Shown one piece after another: positions 12,564-23,099 of a stretch of DNA of 64,000 nucleotides. The notes under the pieces were generated by a model. The model worked only from the letters and a program-made list of their open reading frames with translations, was not told the DNA's origin and did no database searches. The stretch comes from Henckelia pumila (Eukaryota; Streptophyta; Magnoliopsida; Lamiales; Gesneriaceae). The stretch is taken from positions 2,976,001-3,040,000 of the forward strand of contig NC_133123.1 of the NCBI RefSeq assembly GCF_033568475.1, given 5' to 3'. The translations under genes were made by a program, and so were the position numbers. Each line of letters begins with the position of its first letter. Position 1 is the stretch's first letter.

Positions 12564-13191
12564 TGATGATATCGAAATTTTACCTTGGGTTCGGTCTGTT
12601 AGAATGGATCCTCCAAATCTTCTATGAAACAGGTCGGGTCGGGTATCAATGAAATCTGCGCAAGCAACAGCTAGGTCAAGGGGCGCCGAAGGTGTTTTCG
12701 GCGTGACCCCTCCGATGCCTAAGTCAGTGTCTTGAAGGCAGAGGGTATGATTAATGCGAAAACTGAGAGATATGAGTGCGTGAATGTAAAAGTGAGAGTG
12801 AATGTGTGATGAATAATGAGTAGTGAATAATGAAAAATGAATCATCACAACCATAACAATACCTGTATTTATAGGAGAAAAATAGTAAGTTACCTAGTCG
12901 AATTATAACATGTCCTGGACTAGGACTCTTCATCCATTGGTCCCTTTGTAAGCTTATCTCTATCTCGTGAATATTTGAAAAGATTCAGGCTTATCTCATA
13001 TATATCAGAGTCCTACTTGAACTCGAAAAGAATACTTGTGGCCCATTAGAAACAGCCTAGATCGGCCCATAATGACCAGCCCTGGTCAAAGTCCAACATA
13101 GTCCAAACTGGGCTGGACCTTGACATGTTGGGCCATATCGGATAGACCAATTATCAACGGGCTCGGGTTGAAATATTTTCTCGGGATAACA
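12564..13191 (-). repeat. 3' LTR of the non-autonomous element
   Basis: Matches the copy at 15169-15799 almost base for base, including the CCTGTATTTATAGGAG block that gives a TATAAATA box on the minus strand. There is a small indel near its outer edge. Confidence 0.82.
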
Positions 13192-13439
13192 ATAGTACCT
13201 CCCTAACTGGTCTAAAAGAATAATGAATTTAGACCAATAATGTAGATCTGACCCCGAACTACATGTGATTCCTTTTGACGAACGGTCTAGATGAAGGTCT
13301 GATTAAAACCGAGCTCGAATAAAGAGCTGCAGATGACAATTGATGTTGTCGAGCGGATCGGTCTTTTAAGATAACCACGAGTTGCATGGGATTACATGAT
13401 GCCGAGCTTGGTCGGGCCTTGGAGAATACCACGGACGTG

Positions 13440-14035
13440 AATTTATGATGCCACTGATGTGGACTTTTTCATGCCACTAATGTGGGATTTTGATGCAGAA
13501 CCTGCCCGGGCTTTGTATACCACTGATGTGGGCCACTGACGTGGGCTTTGAGTGCCAGACCTGCCTGGGCTTTGTATACCACTAATGTGGGCCACTGACG
13601 TGGGTTTTGAGTGCCAGACCTGCCTGAACTTTTGAGTTCCACTTATGTGGTTCTTGTCTGCCAGACCTGCCTGGGCTTTTGAGTTCCACTTATGTGGTCC
13701 TTGAGTACCAGACCTGCCTGGGCTTTTGAGTTCCACTGATGTGGTCCTTGAGTGCCAGACCTGCCTGGGCTTTTGAGTTCCACTGATGTAGTCCTTGAGT
13801 GCCAGACCTGCGTGAGCTTTTGAGTTCCACTGATGTGGTCCTTGAGTGCCAGGCCTGCCTGGGCTTTTGAGTTCCACTGATGTGGTCCTTGAGTGCCAGA
13901 CCTGCCTGGGCTTTTGAGTTCCACTGATGTGGTCCTTGAGTGCCAGACCTGCCTGGGCTTTTGTATACCACTGATGTGGGTTTTTGATGCCACTGATGTG
14001 GGCTTTTGATGCCGGACATGCCCGGACTTTTAAAA
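13440..14035. repeat. 47-bp minisatellite inside the non-autonomous element
   Basis: About twelve imperfect copies of a 47-bp unit built around CCACTGATGTGGTCC, TTGAGTGCCAGACC and TGCCTGGGCTTTTGAGTT. Copies at the left end carry an extra ~12-bp GGGCCACTGACGT insert. Because 47 is not a multiple of 3 and the unit lacks stop codons on the minus strand, all three minus frames stay open for 100-145 codons. I regard these as a by-product of the repeat and not as genes. Confidence 0.9.
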
Positions 14036-14570
14036 GTGTTAAACCATAAATTGGGCCTTATTGCTAGATTGCATGCCCGATGTGATAGACTTGGGCCTTA
14101 TTGCAAGATTGCATGTCCAATGACGTAAATAACCCAAACAAAAATACATGGGAAGAGAAGTCCAACAAATTTGATCACAAAAAAACAAACATGTAATTTT
14201 GATAGTAGAAGATGCCTCAGAATATTATTAATAATGATAATAAATAAAAATTTAATAATTTAATTCAAACATAAAGATGATTAAAATACTTCTCTCGTTC
14301 GTGCATTGTCGATGACATGACTTTGGATGTATAGCAAGATAACATCTTATATTCTTCGATCAAAGAACCGACTTTATGTAGGGATCAAAAATTAATCTCC
14401 ACCGTCCATAATGTGTGCCAAGATGTTTTGAACTCATGATAAAAATTTCAAATAATTTCAACGGTGAGATTTTTCAGAATGACTTTTTCAAGAACACTGC
14501 TCAGAAACTATGCAAGCAGATTGTGTTGCAGTTCGGCGGTCTGAGCCACCTTTCCCCAAGTCCCAAAATT

Positions 14571-15097
14571 TTGATCATGATCTCACCGTTCAGATCCTAG
14601 AAAACATATTATAAATATGTCTGCAAAATTTGAACTTGATCCGACGGTTCAATTAATTATTATGATTTTCGCAAGGTTCTGATGCGCAAGTCATGCGAAA
14701 ATATACAGAAATTGTGTGAGTGAGCAGCTTCTTTTAGGATGTCAAAATCCCATTGTAAAATACTCTATTCATGATCTCACCATTCACATCCTATAAAACA
14801 TATTAATAAATATGTCTGCAAAATTTGAACCCGATCCTACGGTTCAATTAATTCTTATGATTTTTTCAAGTTTCTGATATGCAAGCCATGCGAAAAACAC
14901 ATAGAAGCTGTGCGAGCGAGCAGCGTCTGTTCGGCGGTCCAGATCTGATTCTACAAGATACCAATCACGATCTTCACCGTTCAGATCCTAGAAAACATAT
15001 TAATGAATATGCATACAAAATTTGAACCTGATCCGACGGTTCAATTAATTTCAATGATTTTCGCAAATTTGTGATGTGCAAGCCATGCGAGAATCCG
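14571..15097. repeat. Three-copy ~197-bp tandem repeat inside the non-autonomous element
   Basis: Copies begin near 14576, 14773 and 14970. Each has CTCACCGTTCAGATCCTA, AAAACATATTA, CAAAATTTGAAC, a CCGACGGTTCAATTAATT block and an AAGCCATGCGA block. The third copy is truncated next to the primer-binding-like site. A more diverged partial copy may lie at 14400-14570. Confidence 0.8.
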
Positions 15098-15168
15098 AAA
15101 TTTGTTTCTCTCTTGTACTCATCATCTTAACCCTTTGTTTTCAAATTCCCACAGACGGCGCCAATTAA

Positions 15169-15799
15169 TGATGCCGAAATTTTACCTTGGGTTTGGTCTG
15201 GTAGAATGGATCCTCCAAATCTTCTATGAAACAGGTCGGGTCGGGTATCAATGAAATCTGCGCAAGCAACAGCTAGGTCAAGGGGCGCCAAAGGTGTTTT
15301 CGGCATGACCCCTCCGATGCCTAAGTCAGTGTCTTGAAGGCAGAGGGTATGATTAATGCGAAAACTGAGAGATATGAGTGCGTGAATGTAAAAGTGAGAG
15401 TGAATGTGTGATGAATAATGAGTAGTGAATAATGAATAATGAATAATGAATCATCACAACCATAACAATACCTGTATTTATAGGAGAAAAATAGTAAGTT
15501 ACCTAGTCGAATTATAACATGTCCTGACTAGAACTCTTCATCCATTTGTCCCTTTGTAAGCTTATCTCTATCGCGTAAATATTTGAAAAGATCCAGACTT
15601 ATCTCATATATATCAGAGTCCTACTTGAACTCGAAAAAAATACTTGCGGCCCATTAGAAACAGCCTAGATTGGCCCATAATGACCAGCCCTGGTCAAAGT
15701 CCAACATAGTCCAAACTGGGCTGGACCTTGACATGTTGGGCCATATCGGGTAGACCAATTATCAACGGGCTTGGGTTGAAATATTTTCTCGGGATAACA
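15169..15799 (-). repeat. 5' LTR of the non-autonomous element
   Basis: Direct repeat of 12564-13191. On the minus strand it begins TGTTATCCCGAG and ends CGGCATCA, and is followed by TTAATTGGCGCCG, the expected place for a primer-binding site. Confidence 0.82.
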
Positions 15800-16089
15800 A
15801 ATTCATATTTATATTGGTTACATTGAATGGTAATATGCTCAAATTTCATCTCACTTTTTTTTTATCATGATATTTTGTATTCAAAGTATGATAAGATTTG
15901 ATAAATAAATTTTTTTTATTGATTTTTTAGGGTGTAATAATTGCTGAATAAATTTTATTGTAACTAGAACATTATTCTTTCTGTTTTAGGGGAAAACATG
16001 TTTTTTTTTATGTTCTTATATAATCTTTTTATGCTTTTCTTTAAAAAAATTAAATAAAATCATTTATATATCAACAAATCTCATGTTCT

Positions 16090-16760
16090 TGTTATATAGG
16101 CGGAGATGAGAGTTAAGACTGTAACAAGTACCTGATATTTATAGAAGCAGAGGAGGTTGGTTACCTTGTTGGTGCATAGTTCTTGTTGGAGTATAATTCT
16201 ACCCAAGGTAGGAGGCCTCGATTAATATGACTCAGTTGTTATGACTGCTAAGACTCTCACCAGACTTGATAGATTTGGCTATATCCTAGATTTATCGGGA
16301 TTCCTTCCTTACCATTAAAGATAAACAATTGTTTTCCATGTCTAGGAGATATAACAAGTCTATGGCTATGCTCGGTAATTAAGCTCGGTTTGGCCATTTT
16401 CTTTGGTGTAATTGAGCTCGGTTGAATTCATGGTCAGCGGCTCGGTCTTAACTATCGGGGTTCGACCCATTCACTTGGGCCATATGGGCTCGACCATATA
16501 GTCCTGCCAAATGGGTCCAACTACATGGGTCTAGCTACAAATTCCGTCACATGGGCTCAGTCGCTCAGCTATATGTGCTCGGACAATTGCAGGACCAATG
16601 CAATGTTTGAGCCTTTAGGAGATAGGGCCTAAATGAGTTTGTTAGGGGAGAATGTACTCGTCCCTCCGAGTACAACCCTACCTTTGATATGATATCTTTA
16701 GCTCGGATCTATAGGGGACCGGACCCAATATTTTTAGGGGACATCGTTATTGATGCACGT
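16090..16760 (-). repeat. Probable LTR remnant
   Basis: More GC-rich than its surroundings, with repeated GCTCGGTT and GGGCTCGACC words. A TATAAATA-type box on the minus strand (about 16137-16145) sits in a context like that of the LTR at 12564. I could not find its ends or a target duplication, so this is a remnant call only. Confidence 0.35.
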
Positions 16761-17125
16761 TGATGCATAAAATGTCTTCTATGTATTGGCGTAACATTTA
16801 CACTTTTTTTAGAAAAATAAAAATGGACATTTATATATTTCCTTCAGACAATTAAGCATATTCTTGGAATTTATATTGAATAATCAAATGATAAATGAAT
16901 TGTTGTATTTGTTTTTTTTAAAAAACAATTGATTTGTTGTTTCAAAAATGTTTTACTTTTGTCACAATCTCACCTAAAAGTTAATCTAAATCGTAGCTTA
17001 ATCGCACTGGCCATATATAATAGATTTTTACTCACTCTCATATCCAATTGTCCAAGGTACACTTAAGAAAATGAAGTTGAAATAGATTTTTATTAGATTT
17101 TTATTGTTTACGATGAAACATTATA

Positions 17126-17383
17126 CTTCCTCCGTCTCGATTACATAGTTCTATTTTATTTTTATACAGATTAAGAAAAATTTATTGGGAAAACAAATTT
17201 TATATAAACTTTTTATTTTATCCCTATTTAATGTATTAAAAAATGTTTGCACAATTTTCAAGGTGTAGTTAATAGGGATATATTGGTAAAGAAATGTAAA
17301 AAAAAAAAATATTACTACATATGGTATATGACTATATATTTGGAACAAAAAAAACGTGGACAATATAATTGAGACGGATGGAG
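17126..17383. mobile_element. Stowaway-type (Tc1/mariner) MITE
   Basis: 258-bp non-coding element with terminal inverted repeats: CTTCCTCCGTCTCGATTA on the left, and CTCCATCCGTCTCAATTA on the other strand at the right (15 of 18 match). It is flanked by TA at 17124-17125 and 17384-17385. The CTCCNTCCGTCTC ends and TA duplication are hallmarks of Stowaway MITEs. Confidence 0.85.
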
Positions 17384-17399
17384 TATTAATTTTTAATTA

Positions 17400-18800
17400 A
17401 TGTCTTACTTGTCTACACATTAGTATTAATACAGAGTAGAATAAATTTCAAATAATATTATTGTTGGATGAACTTGAAATTCATTATAATTAACATGAAA
17501 TATTATATAAACAATTTAATAATAAATTAAAGTTTATGATCTTATTTCTCTAAGCGATAAATATACATTTGAAATCTATCAATCCAAAACGCAACATAAT
17601 TATAAGGTTATGTTCGATTTGGTGAGAATGATTTGAAATTACTCAAATTGGATTTATTTCAAATCCACTACAATGACATCATAATATAACTATTGAGATT
17701 TGAAATACAATTTTAAAACCATCAATCCAAATATAACCTAAATAAGTGGATTTTATGTAAATAGTTTTTCAATAAGAATCTACGCAATAAATATTATTAT
17801 CTTATATTTGAATTGATATTTCCGCGAATAGTGATTAGAAATGTAGTGTGTTGTAATTTTCATCTCTCAAATGCAAGTAGTTTTAATTTCAAAGTTCTAC
17901 ATATTAATTCTCAAAAGCAAAATATTTCAAATTGTAATTTTTTTTGAAATAAAATATTTTAAATAACATAAATATAAATTTGGTAATAATTTAAAGCTAT
18001 TAAATCAGAAAAATATAATAAAAAATTCCCAATTTAACCTTTTTTTAAAAAAATTCCCAATTTAACCTCAATCTCCACTTCTATGTGAAAAACAAGTCTC
18101 TTGTTATTTATAATAAAAATAATACTTTTGCTATAAAAATAATAATTTTTATGATTTGGATTGGATCACAATTCAAATATCCAATTCACAAATTTTATCC
18201 AGAAGGTCTTACACGAGTTTCTATGTTAAGTTAAATCTTTAAACTATTTTGTTTATTAATTTTCCTAAATGTTTTTTAATTATAACTATAATATATAAAA
18301 GTCCCAAAAATCTCGTTATTTTACTATAATATATAGATACATATTATATCGATTAATCTCTACTATCTCTACTATTTTATAATAGTTAAGCATGCTAAAA
18401 AAATCGTTTTTTGAGGACACCATCTTTTCTTTCCCATTTCCCCCTCCCCTTTTTTTTTTCACATATGTAGGCTAACTATCTACTCCCCACTAAATATAAC
18501 TTCTCTCATAAAATCATGTTTGTTATTGTGCACTCCCCCATTAAATATAACTTATCTTATCTAAAATATAAATTCTCTCATAAAATCATGTTGATATGTT
18601 TGTTTATTTATTTATTTGTCGTTCAAAAGAAAAGTTGGGGGAAAAATGATGAAATTGTGATGAAAAACAAGGGAGACATAATCATGAATCATGCGATCAC
18701 TAAACAACGCAAACTTGTTGTCTAGGGGCCATTCTGTGGGTCCCATCACCATCTCCATTCTCCATTGTTAATTGGTCAAATGGTAAAACACCCGATTTAC
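17400..18800. other. AT-rich intergenic spacer and WIP upstream region
   Basis: Strongly AT-rich with no coding signal. Two diverged copies of a segment with ACTCCCC, TAAATATAACTT and TCTCATAAAATCATG occur near 18481-18520 and 18533-18592, upstream of the WIP transcript. I see no other gene. Confidence 0.45.
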
Positions 18801-18876
18801 GCCTACAGGTTCCCAAATTCATCGACGGCTAGGGTTTCATTTATTGCCCAAATGTTCGTTTCTGGAGCCCAATGAG

Positions 18877-19124
18877 GTACGTTTAATTAACCAATTCCCC
18901 TCCAATGATTTCATTTGCGTCTCTTAGATATTTGTTTGATTGAATGCTATTGGATCCCGAGGGAAATAAATGGGATTGGATATTTGCTTTTTCTATTGGA
19001 GATTAGCCTCTGTTACCGATAATTTCACATGCCGAAGTAACTGTTGGTTTCTTTTCGATCTTGATCGCACAGTCTTGGGGGGAATCTGAAAGTTTATGAT
19101 GTATGCAAGTCGGAATTAGCTCAG
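18877..19124 (+). other. Probable 5'UTR intron of WIP
   Basis: The donor context AATGAG|GTACGT and the acceptor AGCTCAG|TTTTG fit a leader intron 11 bases before the WIP start codon. It would remove the upstream ATG at 19103. Inferred from splice signals only. Confidence 0.55.
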
Positions 19125-19135
19125 TTTTGTTCTGG

Positions 19136-20927
19136 ATGGATTTGGAAAGTGAGAATTCGGTGCTCGAATTAGTTGAAAATAATGAAGGGGTTGTTGATAA
19201 TGTTTCTGCCGTAGGAAGCTTGGGAAGTCTTGATGAAGCCAAGGTTCAGAATAATGGGTCTTGTGTAGAGGTAAATAGTGGTCCTGATGGATCACTATCT
19301 GAGACCAAGGGAAATAAAAGTGAAATTTTGGGATCGGCGAGCTTGCCTCCTTCAGTGATCGATCATGATGTATCTCCGTCCTCTACGATGACAAAAAAAG
19401 GGAGTGGATTAAAGAAATGGAGAAGGATCAGGAGGGATCCAAATAAGGTCGGGGACTGTAGTGTTCAAACTGGGAACATGACTACGGATGAGACAAATTC
19501 TGGTGGGAATACAAGTAAAAGAGCGCAAGTTAATACAGAGAGAAAGCAAAGGAGCGAGGGTTCCGTTTCATCTACTAATGCGATGCTGAGAAGCTCAGGT
19601 GATTTTGCTGTACTTGATGATTCTGGGTTGGAGATCCGACCCTCTTTTGCTGCTGGGACAGATTTGGGTAATCGTGAGGATCAGAAAAGCAAGTCGTCAA
19701 CCACAGAAAGTAGTCCCAGAGTAAGGGGTGAGGCATCAGCTGCTGTTGGATTTCTGCATGATAAGAGGAGGATTAGGAGTTTGAGTGGAAAAGATTTTAC
19801 TCACTCAGCACGGCGTGGTATGCATGGAAAAGCTAAAATTGACATTAGTAAGAGGTCCAAGGGGGAAAAAGTCAAAATCGAGAAGGAGAACTCACATTCC
19901 AGCACAGAATCTGACTCGCGCAGCTACAATTTTGTGTTTACGCATTCAATGCCTTACACAAGAAATGGGATTCGAACTGGGAAGTCGATTGATTACGATG
20001 AAGAGAGTGGTGATGAAGGTCAGGGCAGTGAGCATCAACTAAGCAATGGTCTTCAAGATGATTTACACAAAAATGGGGAGGGAGGATACAAAGATGCCTC
20101 AACTGAAGATGTGGGTGCTGACTCATCTTGGGAGGCTAAAGACGACAGGAGTCAGAATAATGGTTCCTCAATGGATATGGATCCTCTTGCTGAATCTATC
20201 TTGGCATTCCAATCTGTTGGGGAAATGCTAAAAAAAGGTATGTGCATCTTGAGTTTTCCTTTTGCTAGCATGCTAATTTCTTTTTCATTTTGTTTTCTTT
20301 TTACATAAATAAGCTCTGCAGGACTGGGAAATGAAAGTGAGATGTGGCTGCAGCAACACCAAAAGACAAATAACTGTGTTTTATTACTTAATGGATCAAT
20401 AAAATTGGTTGAATTGTATGAAACTAATTACGGTCTCTTTTTTATGTCTGTTTTTATAAACCTTTCTTCATATTGATGCAGAGGTGCTAAAGTTTATTGA
20501 AATTGGAAAAGATCTTACTATAACTGATCCGGTTCAAGACTCGTCCTTCCTAGAGCCAGTTAATATAGATGTGGAAACAGAAACTGAGGACCTCTTTAAG
20601 CGAAAAATAGAAGTTGAAGTGGAGTGTCTCGCTATATCAATGACAGTCCAAAAGTTGAGGGATGTCGTAGATCAAGTCAATACTTTGGAAGAACAAAGAA
20701 CTCTGTCTTCAGATACAGTGAAGAAAGTTGATGTGCTTGAGAAAGAAGCCCAAAGGTTAGAAACTTTTTGTGAAGACACCGCAAGTGCCAATGAAATACT
20801 GAAACTTCAGACGAGGGTAGGTAAGTATACGTCATGTTTCTTCGTGCAGCTTGTACTGTTGGTAGTCATCTTGCTCATCTTTATATTCCAGGAATCACCC
20901 AAATATACAGGGGTTATTCCCACTTAG
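19136..20927 (+). CDS. WIP2: WPP domain-interacting protein (plant KASH protein, WIP)
   Basis: Outer nuclear-envelope KASH protein that, in Arabidopsis, binds the WPP domain of RanGAP and WIT partners and SUN proteins across the envelope. Coding exons are 19136-20237 and 20482-20927, joined in phase to give KKEVLKFIEIGKD; 515 aa against about 490 in Arabidopsis WIP1. The acidic N-terminal half has GLKKWRRIRRD near residues 90-100, the conserved WIP motif. A coiled coil occupies about 370-480. One transmembrane helix (FFVQLVLLVVILLIFIF, about 487-503) is followed by a 12-residue tail ending GVIPT, matching the VVPT-type KASH tail. ATG 19136 (MDLESENS) is preferred over the upstream ATG at 19103, because a 5'UTR intron (about 18877-19124) seems to end between them. 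Choice of WIP2 rests on gene order. Confidence 0.92.
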
Positions 20928-21900
20928 TGCTATGAGATCCTCTCTTTTTTATTCACCGTGTGTAAGATACTTAGATTTGGGTTTTTGAACCCATGTTTCG
21001 GTTTGTAAAATAGATGATTCAGCGGCACTCGGGTATTGTTTTGAACTCTATTCTTGATTATATGAACATAAAATAAATTGGACATAAAGATGCTTATACT
21101 GAATTTTAAGCGGTATTTTGTGCTCCTTCATGTACGATATAAGATATATATTTATCTACTTGAAACATATGAGAGTTGAAAATAGATTTCTAATGTAATG
21201 ACCGTTTCATGTCATTACATCTAAATCTTTGAATTATAATTTCAAGTCATGTTGTATGGAATTTCTCGAGATGCGGTTGCTTGAAATAATTGGACACTTT
21301 TTCATGACCTCAACATGCGATGAATTGCAAGTTGAAAGAGGGTATAAAAACTTAAAGCCATGGAAGTCGTGTGCCAGTGCATCTATATATAGGAATTGAG
21401 GAGAATTAATATATAGCACAAGGAAATGACAAGTCTGGTAGAAGGAGATGAGAGGTTACAAAAAGTCAAAAAAGTATTGATGGGCACTCATGAATTGCTT
21501 TGTAAAATCACGAGAATTTGCCTGGAAAGCAGTTGAGGTTTTCTCTACATTCATGGAGGCCTTTGATTTCAATGCTCCATTTCCATTATTGTGCTATGGC
21601 CTCATAAATTTTATGGCGGATGGGTATTTTTAAATCAAATTGATTTGAATAATTTAGTGTGACGATTATTTCATCGGTTCAGAACTAAGCACCGCAATCA
21701 TGAACAATAATAAAAACCATTCCCAAAGTCCCTAATAAAAGTTAGAAGGTTCTAGATCACAATCTAAATTTCCAAAAACATTGTAATTGCCCTAAACTGG
21801 GGAAAAAATGCTAAAAAGTTTCGAAAAACAAATCAAAAAATAGAAAGGAAAAGAATTTACATGGTTTCAATTATCAACATCGATCCGCAAAGTCCCGACA
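20928..21900. other. Convergent 3' spacer between WIP and the C2H2 gene
   Basis: Holds the 3' regions of both genes, which point toward each other. AT-rich; the small minus frame at 21234-21419 is not supported. Nothing else was recognised. Confidence 0.45.
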
Positions 21901-23025
21901 TCAAAGGGGCTTCAACTTGCGACGTCCTAACATTAAAGGGGCTTCAACTTCAAACTCTGATGGAGGCAGTTTATTGAGATCAATTTCATGGAAATTTCGG
22001 CTTCTCCCCACGCCATTTTCTTTGGTTTCTTCAATTTGTGAGGCGGCATTTTGTGGCTGTTGTAAATCAGAAAGCTTCAACTTTTTCCTTTTCTTCTTGT
22101 TCTTGATCAAGATCTTCTCTTCAAGAAGATCCCTGCCTCCGATGGATGATGATTCCCCAACTTCAAGTTTACTTTTCACATCCTCTAATTCATCACCCTT
22201 TTGTCTGTGCACAAAGCCACTCACAAAATCTAGCCCCTTCAACAACATTAGTAGTGTGGCGGCAGCTTCTAGTTCCTTCAATTGAAAGTCATCCCTCTCC
22301 AAGCTCAGACGCTTCCGCCCTCTCTTTGCCGTTGAAGTCCACCCCCTTGAATATGCCGTCAGATCAACCCCTCCATCTTTCCCACTGATGGATAAAAGTT
22401 CATCCTGATCACCATTTTTTTGTTTTTCCTCCGATAAACAAGAACCGGAGTTTGTCTTCCCTGTCGAAGGCGGGCTCATACCCCTCCATTTCCTATCCGA
22501 ATGCTTCCTCATGTGGCCAAACACAGATTTCCACGACGGAAAAACTCTTTGACAAACTGTACAAGCTCGTCTCTCGTCAGCACTAGGAGTACTCTTCTTC
22601 TTCTTCACGGAATCAGTCTCCCTTCTGTCCTCTTCTGCACGAGGGTTTTGTTTCTTGAACTTCACAGATTGATGGGCTTTCAGCTTATTCTTGAAAATCA
22701 GATTATTTTTCTTCATTCCCTTTTGAGAGTGAATTCTCATGTGACCCCCTAGAGCTTTACCAGAGGCGAAAGTTTTGTTGCATAAATGACAAACACTCTG
22801 TTTATCACTGTTTTTGTTCATGATCTGATATTCCTTATGCACCAACCCCTCAATACTCCTATCCTCAGTATTTTCCTTCCCCTCTTCTCCAGTACCATCT
22901 TTAGCTATTTTCAGCTCAATCAACAGTTTTCCTTCTCCGAAAACGGACTCCGACTCAACAGATGTATTGTTACTTCTTTTCTTTATCGACTGTGATACAA
23001 GATCTTCCACACTATTCATCTTCAT
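21901..23025 (-). CDS. C2H2 zinc-finger protein with EAR-like motif
   Basis: Probable transcriptional regulator, 374 aa, single coding exon. The start is the ATG at 23025 (MKMNSVEDL); a second ATG lies two codons later and the frame upstream lacks a convincing start. Finger 1 (C79, C82, H95, H99) reads CHLCNKTFASGKALGGHMRIH, so the plant QALGGH signature appears as KALGGH. Finger 2 (C155, C158, H171, H175) has WKSVFGH at the same place, further from the consensus. Basic clusters KKKKS and KNKKKRKKLK look like nuclear localisation signals. DLNKLP at about 349-354 fits an EAR-type (DLNxxP) repression motif. It resembles the ZAT-like C2H2 families, but I cannot name an orthologue beyond the syntenic Arabidopsis gene At5g56200. 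Regulatory targets are unknown. Confidence 0.88.
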   Translation of the reverse strand: MKMNSVEDLVSQSIKKRSNNTSVESESVFGEGKLLIELKIAKDGTGEEGKENTEDRSIEGLVHKEYQIMNKNSDKQSVCHLCNKTFASGKALGGHMRIHSQKGMKKNNLIFKNKLKAHQSVKFKKQNPRAEEDRRETDSVKKKKSTPSADERRACTVCQRVFPSWKSVFGHMRKHSDRKWRGMSPPSTGKTNSGSCLSEEKQKNGDQDELLSISGKDGGVDLTAYSRGWTSTAKRGRKRLSLERDDFQLKELEAAATLLMLLKGLDFVSGFVHRQKGDELEDVKSKLEVGESSSIGGRDLLEEKILIKNKKKRKKLKLSDLQQPQNAASQIEETKENGVGRSRNFHEIDLNKLPPSEFEVEAPLMLGRRKLKPL

Positions 23026-23099
23026 ATATTGACAACAACACAGAACAACCCCAGCTAAATTGTATCTATGGTATATATGTATGCATAACAATGAAGTAA

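Larger units (their letters stand above)
12564..15799 (-). mobile_element. Non-autonomous LTR retrotransposon (LARD-like) carrying tandem arrays
   Basis: Two near-identical direct repeats, 12564-13191 and 15169-15799 (about 630 bp), start TG and end CA and enclose about 2 kb. On the minus strand the 5' LTR is the right copy. It is followed within a few bases by a primer-binding-site-like GGCGCCGTCTGTGGGAA at 15162-15146. A purine-rich tract (AGGGAGG, about 13192-13205) precedes the left copy. Flanking bases AATTT (12559-12563) and AATTC (15800-15804) fit a 5-bp target duplication with one change. The interior has no gag, protease, RT or integrase similarity that I can read, only two tandem arrays, so the element must depend on enzymes supplied elsewhere. 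Confidence 0.8.

Noticed and set aside
13440-14035. Regularly spaced repeats resembling a CRISPR array or a repeat-protein gene
   Set aside because: Units are contiguous with no unique spacers, the DNA is eukaryotic, and the block lies inside an LTR element. The open frames follow from unit length and lack of stops.
20322-20450. A possible extra WIP exon after GCTCTGCAG at about 20323
   Set aside because: It would introduce stops and break the KK-EVLKF continuity conserved with Arabidopsis WIP. The acceptor at 20481 fits the frame.
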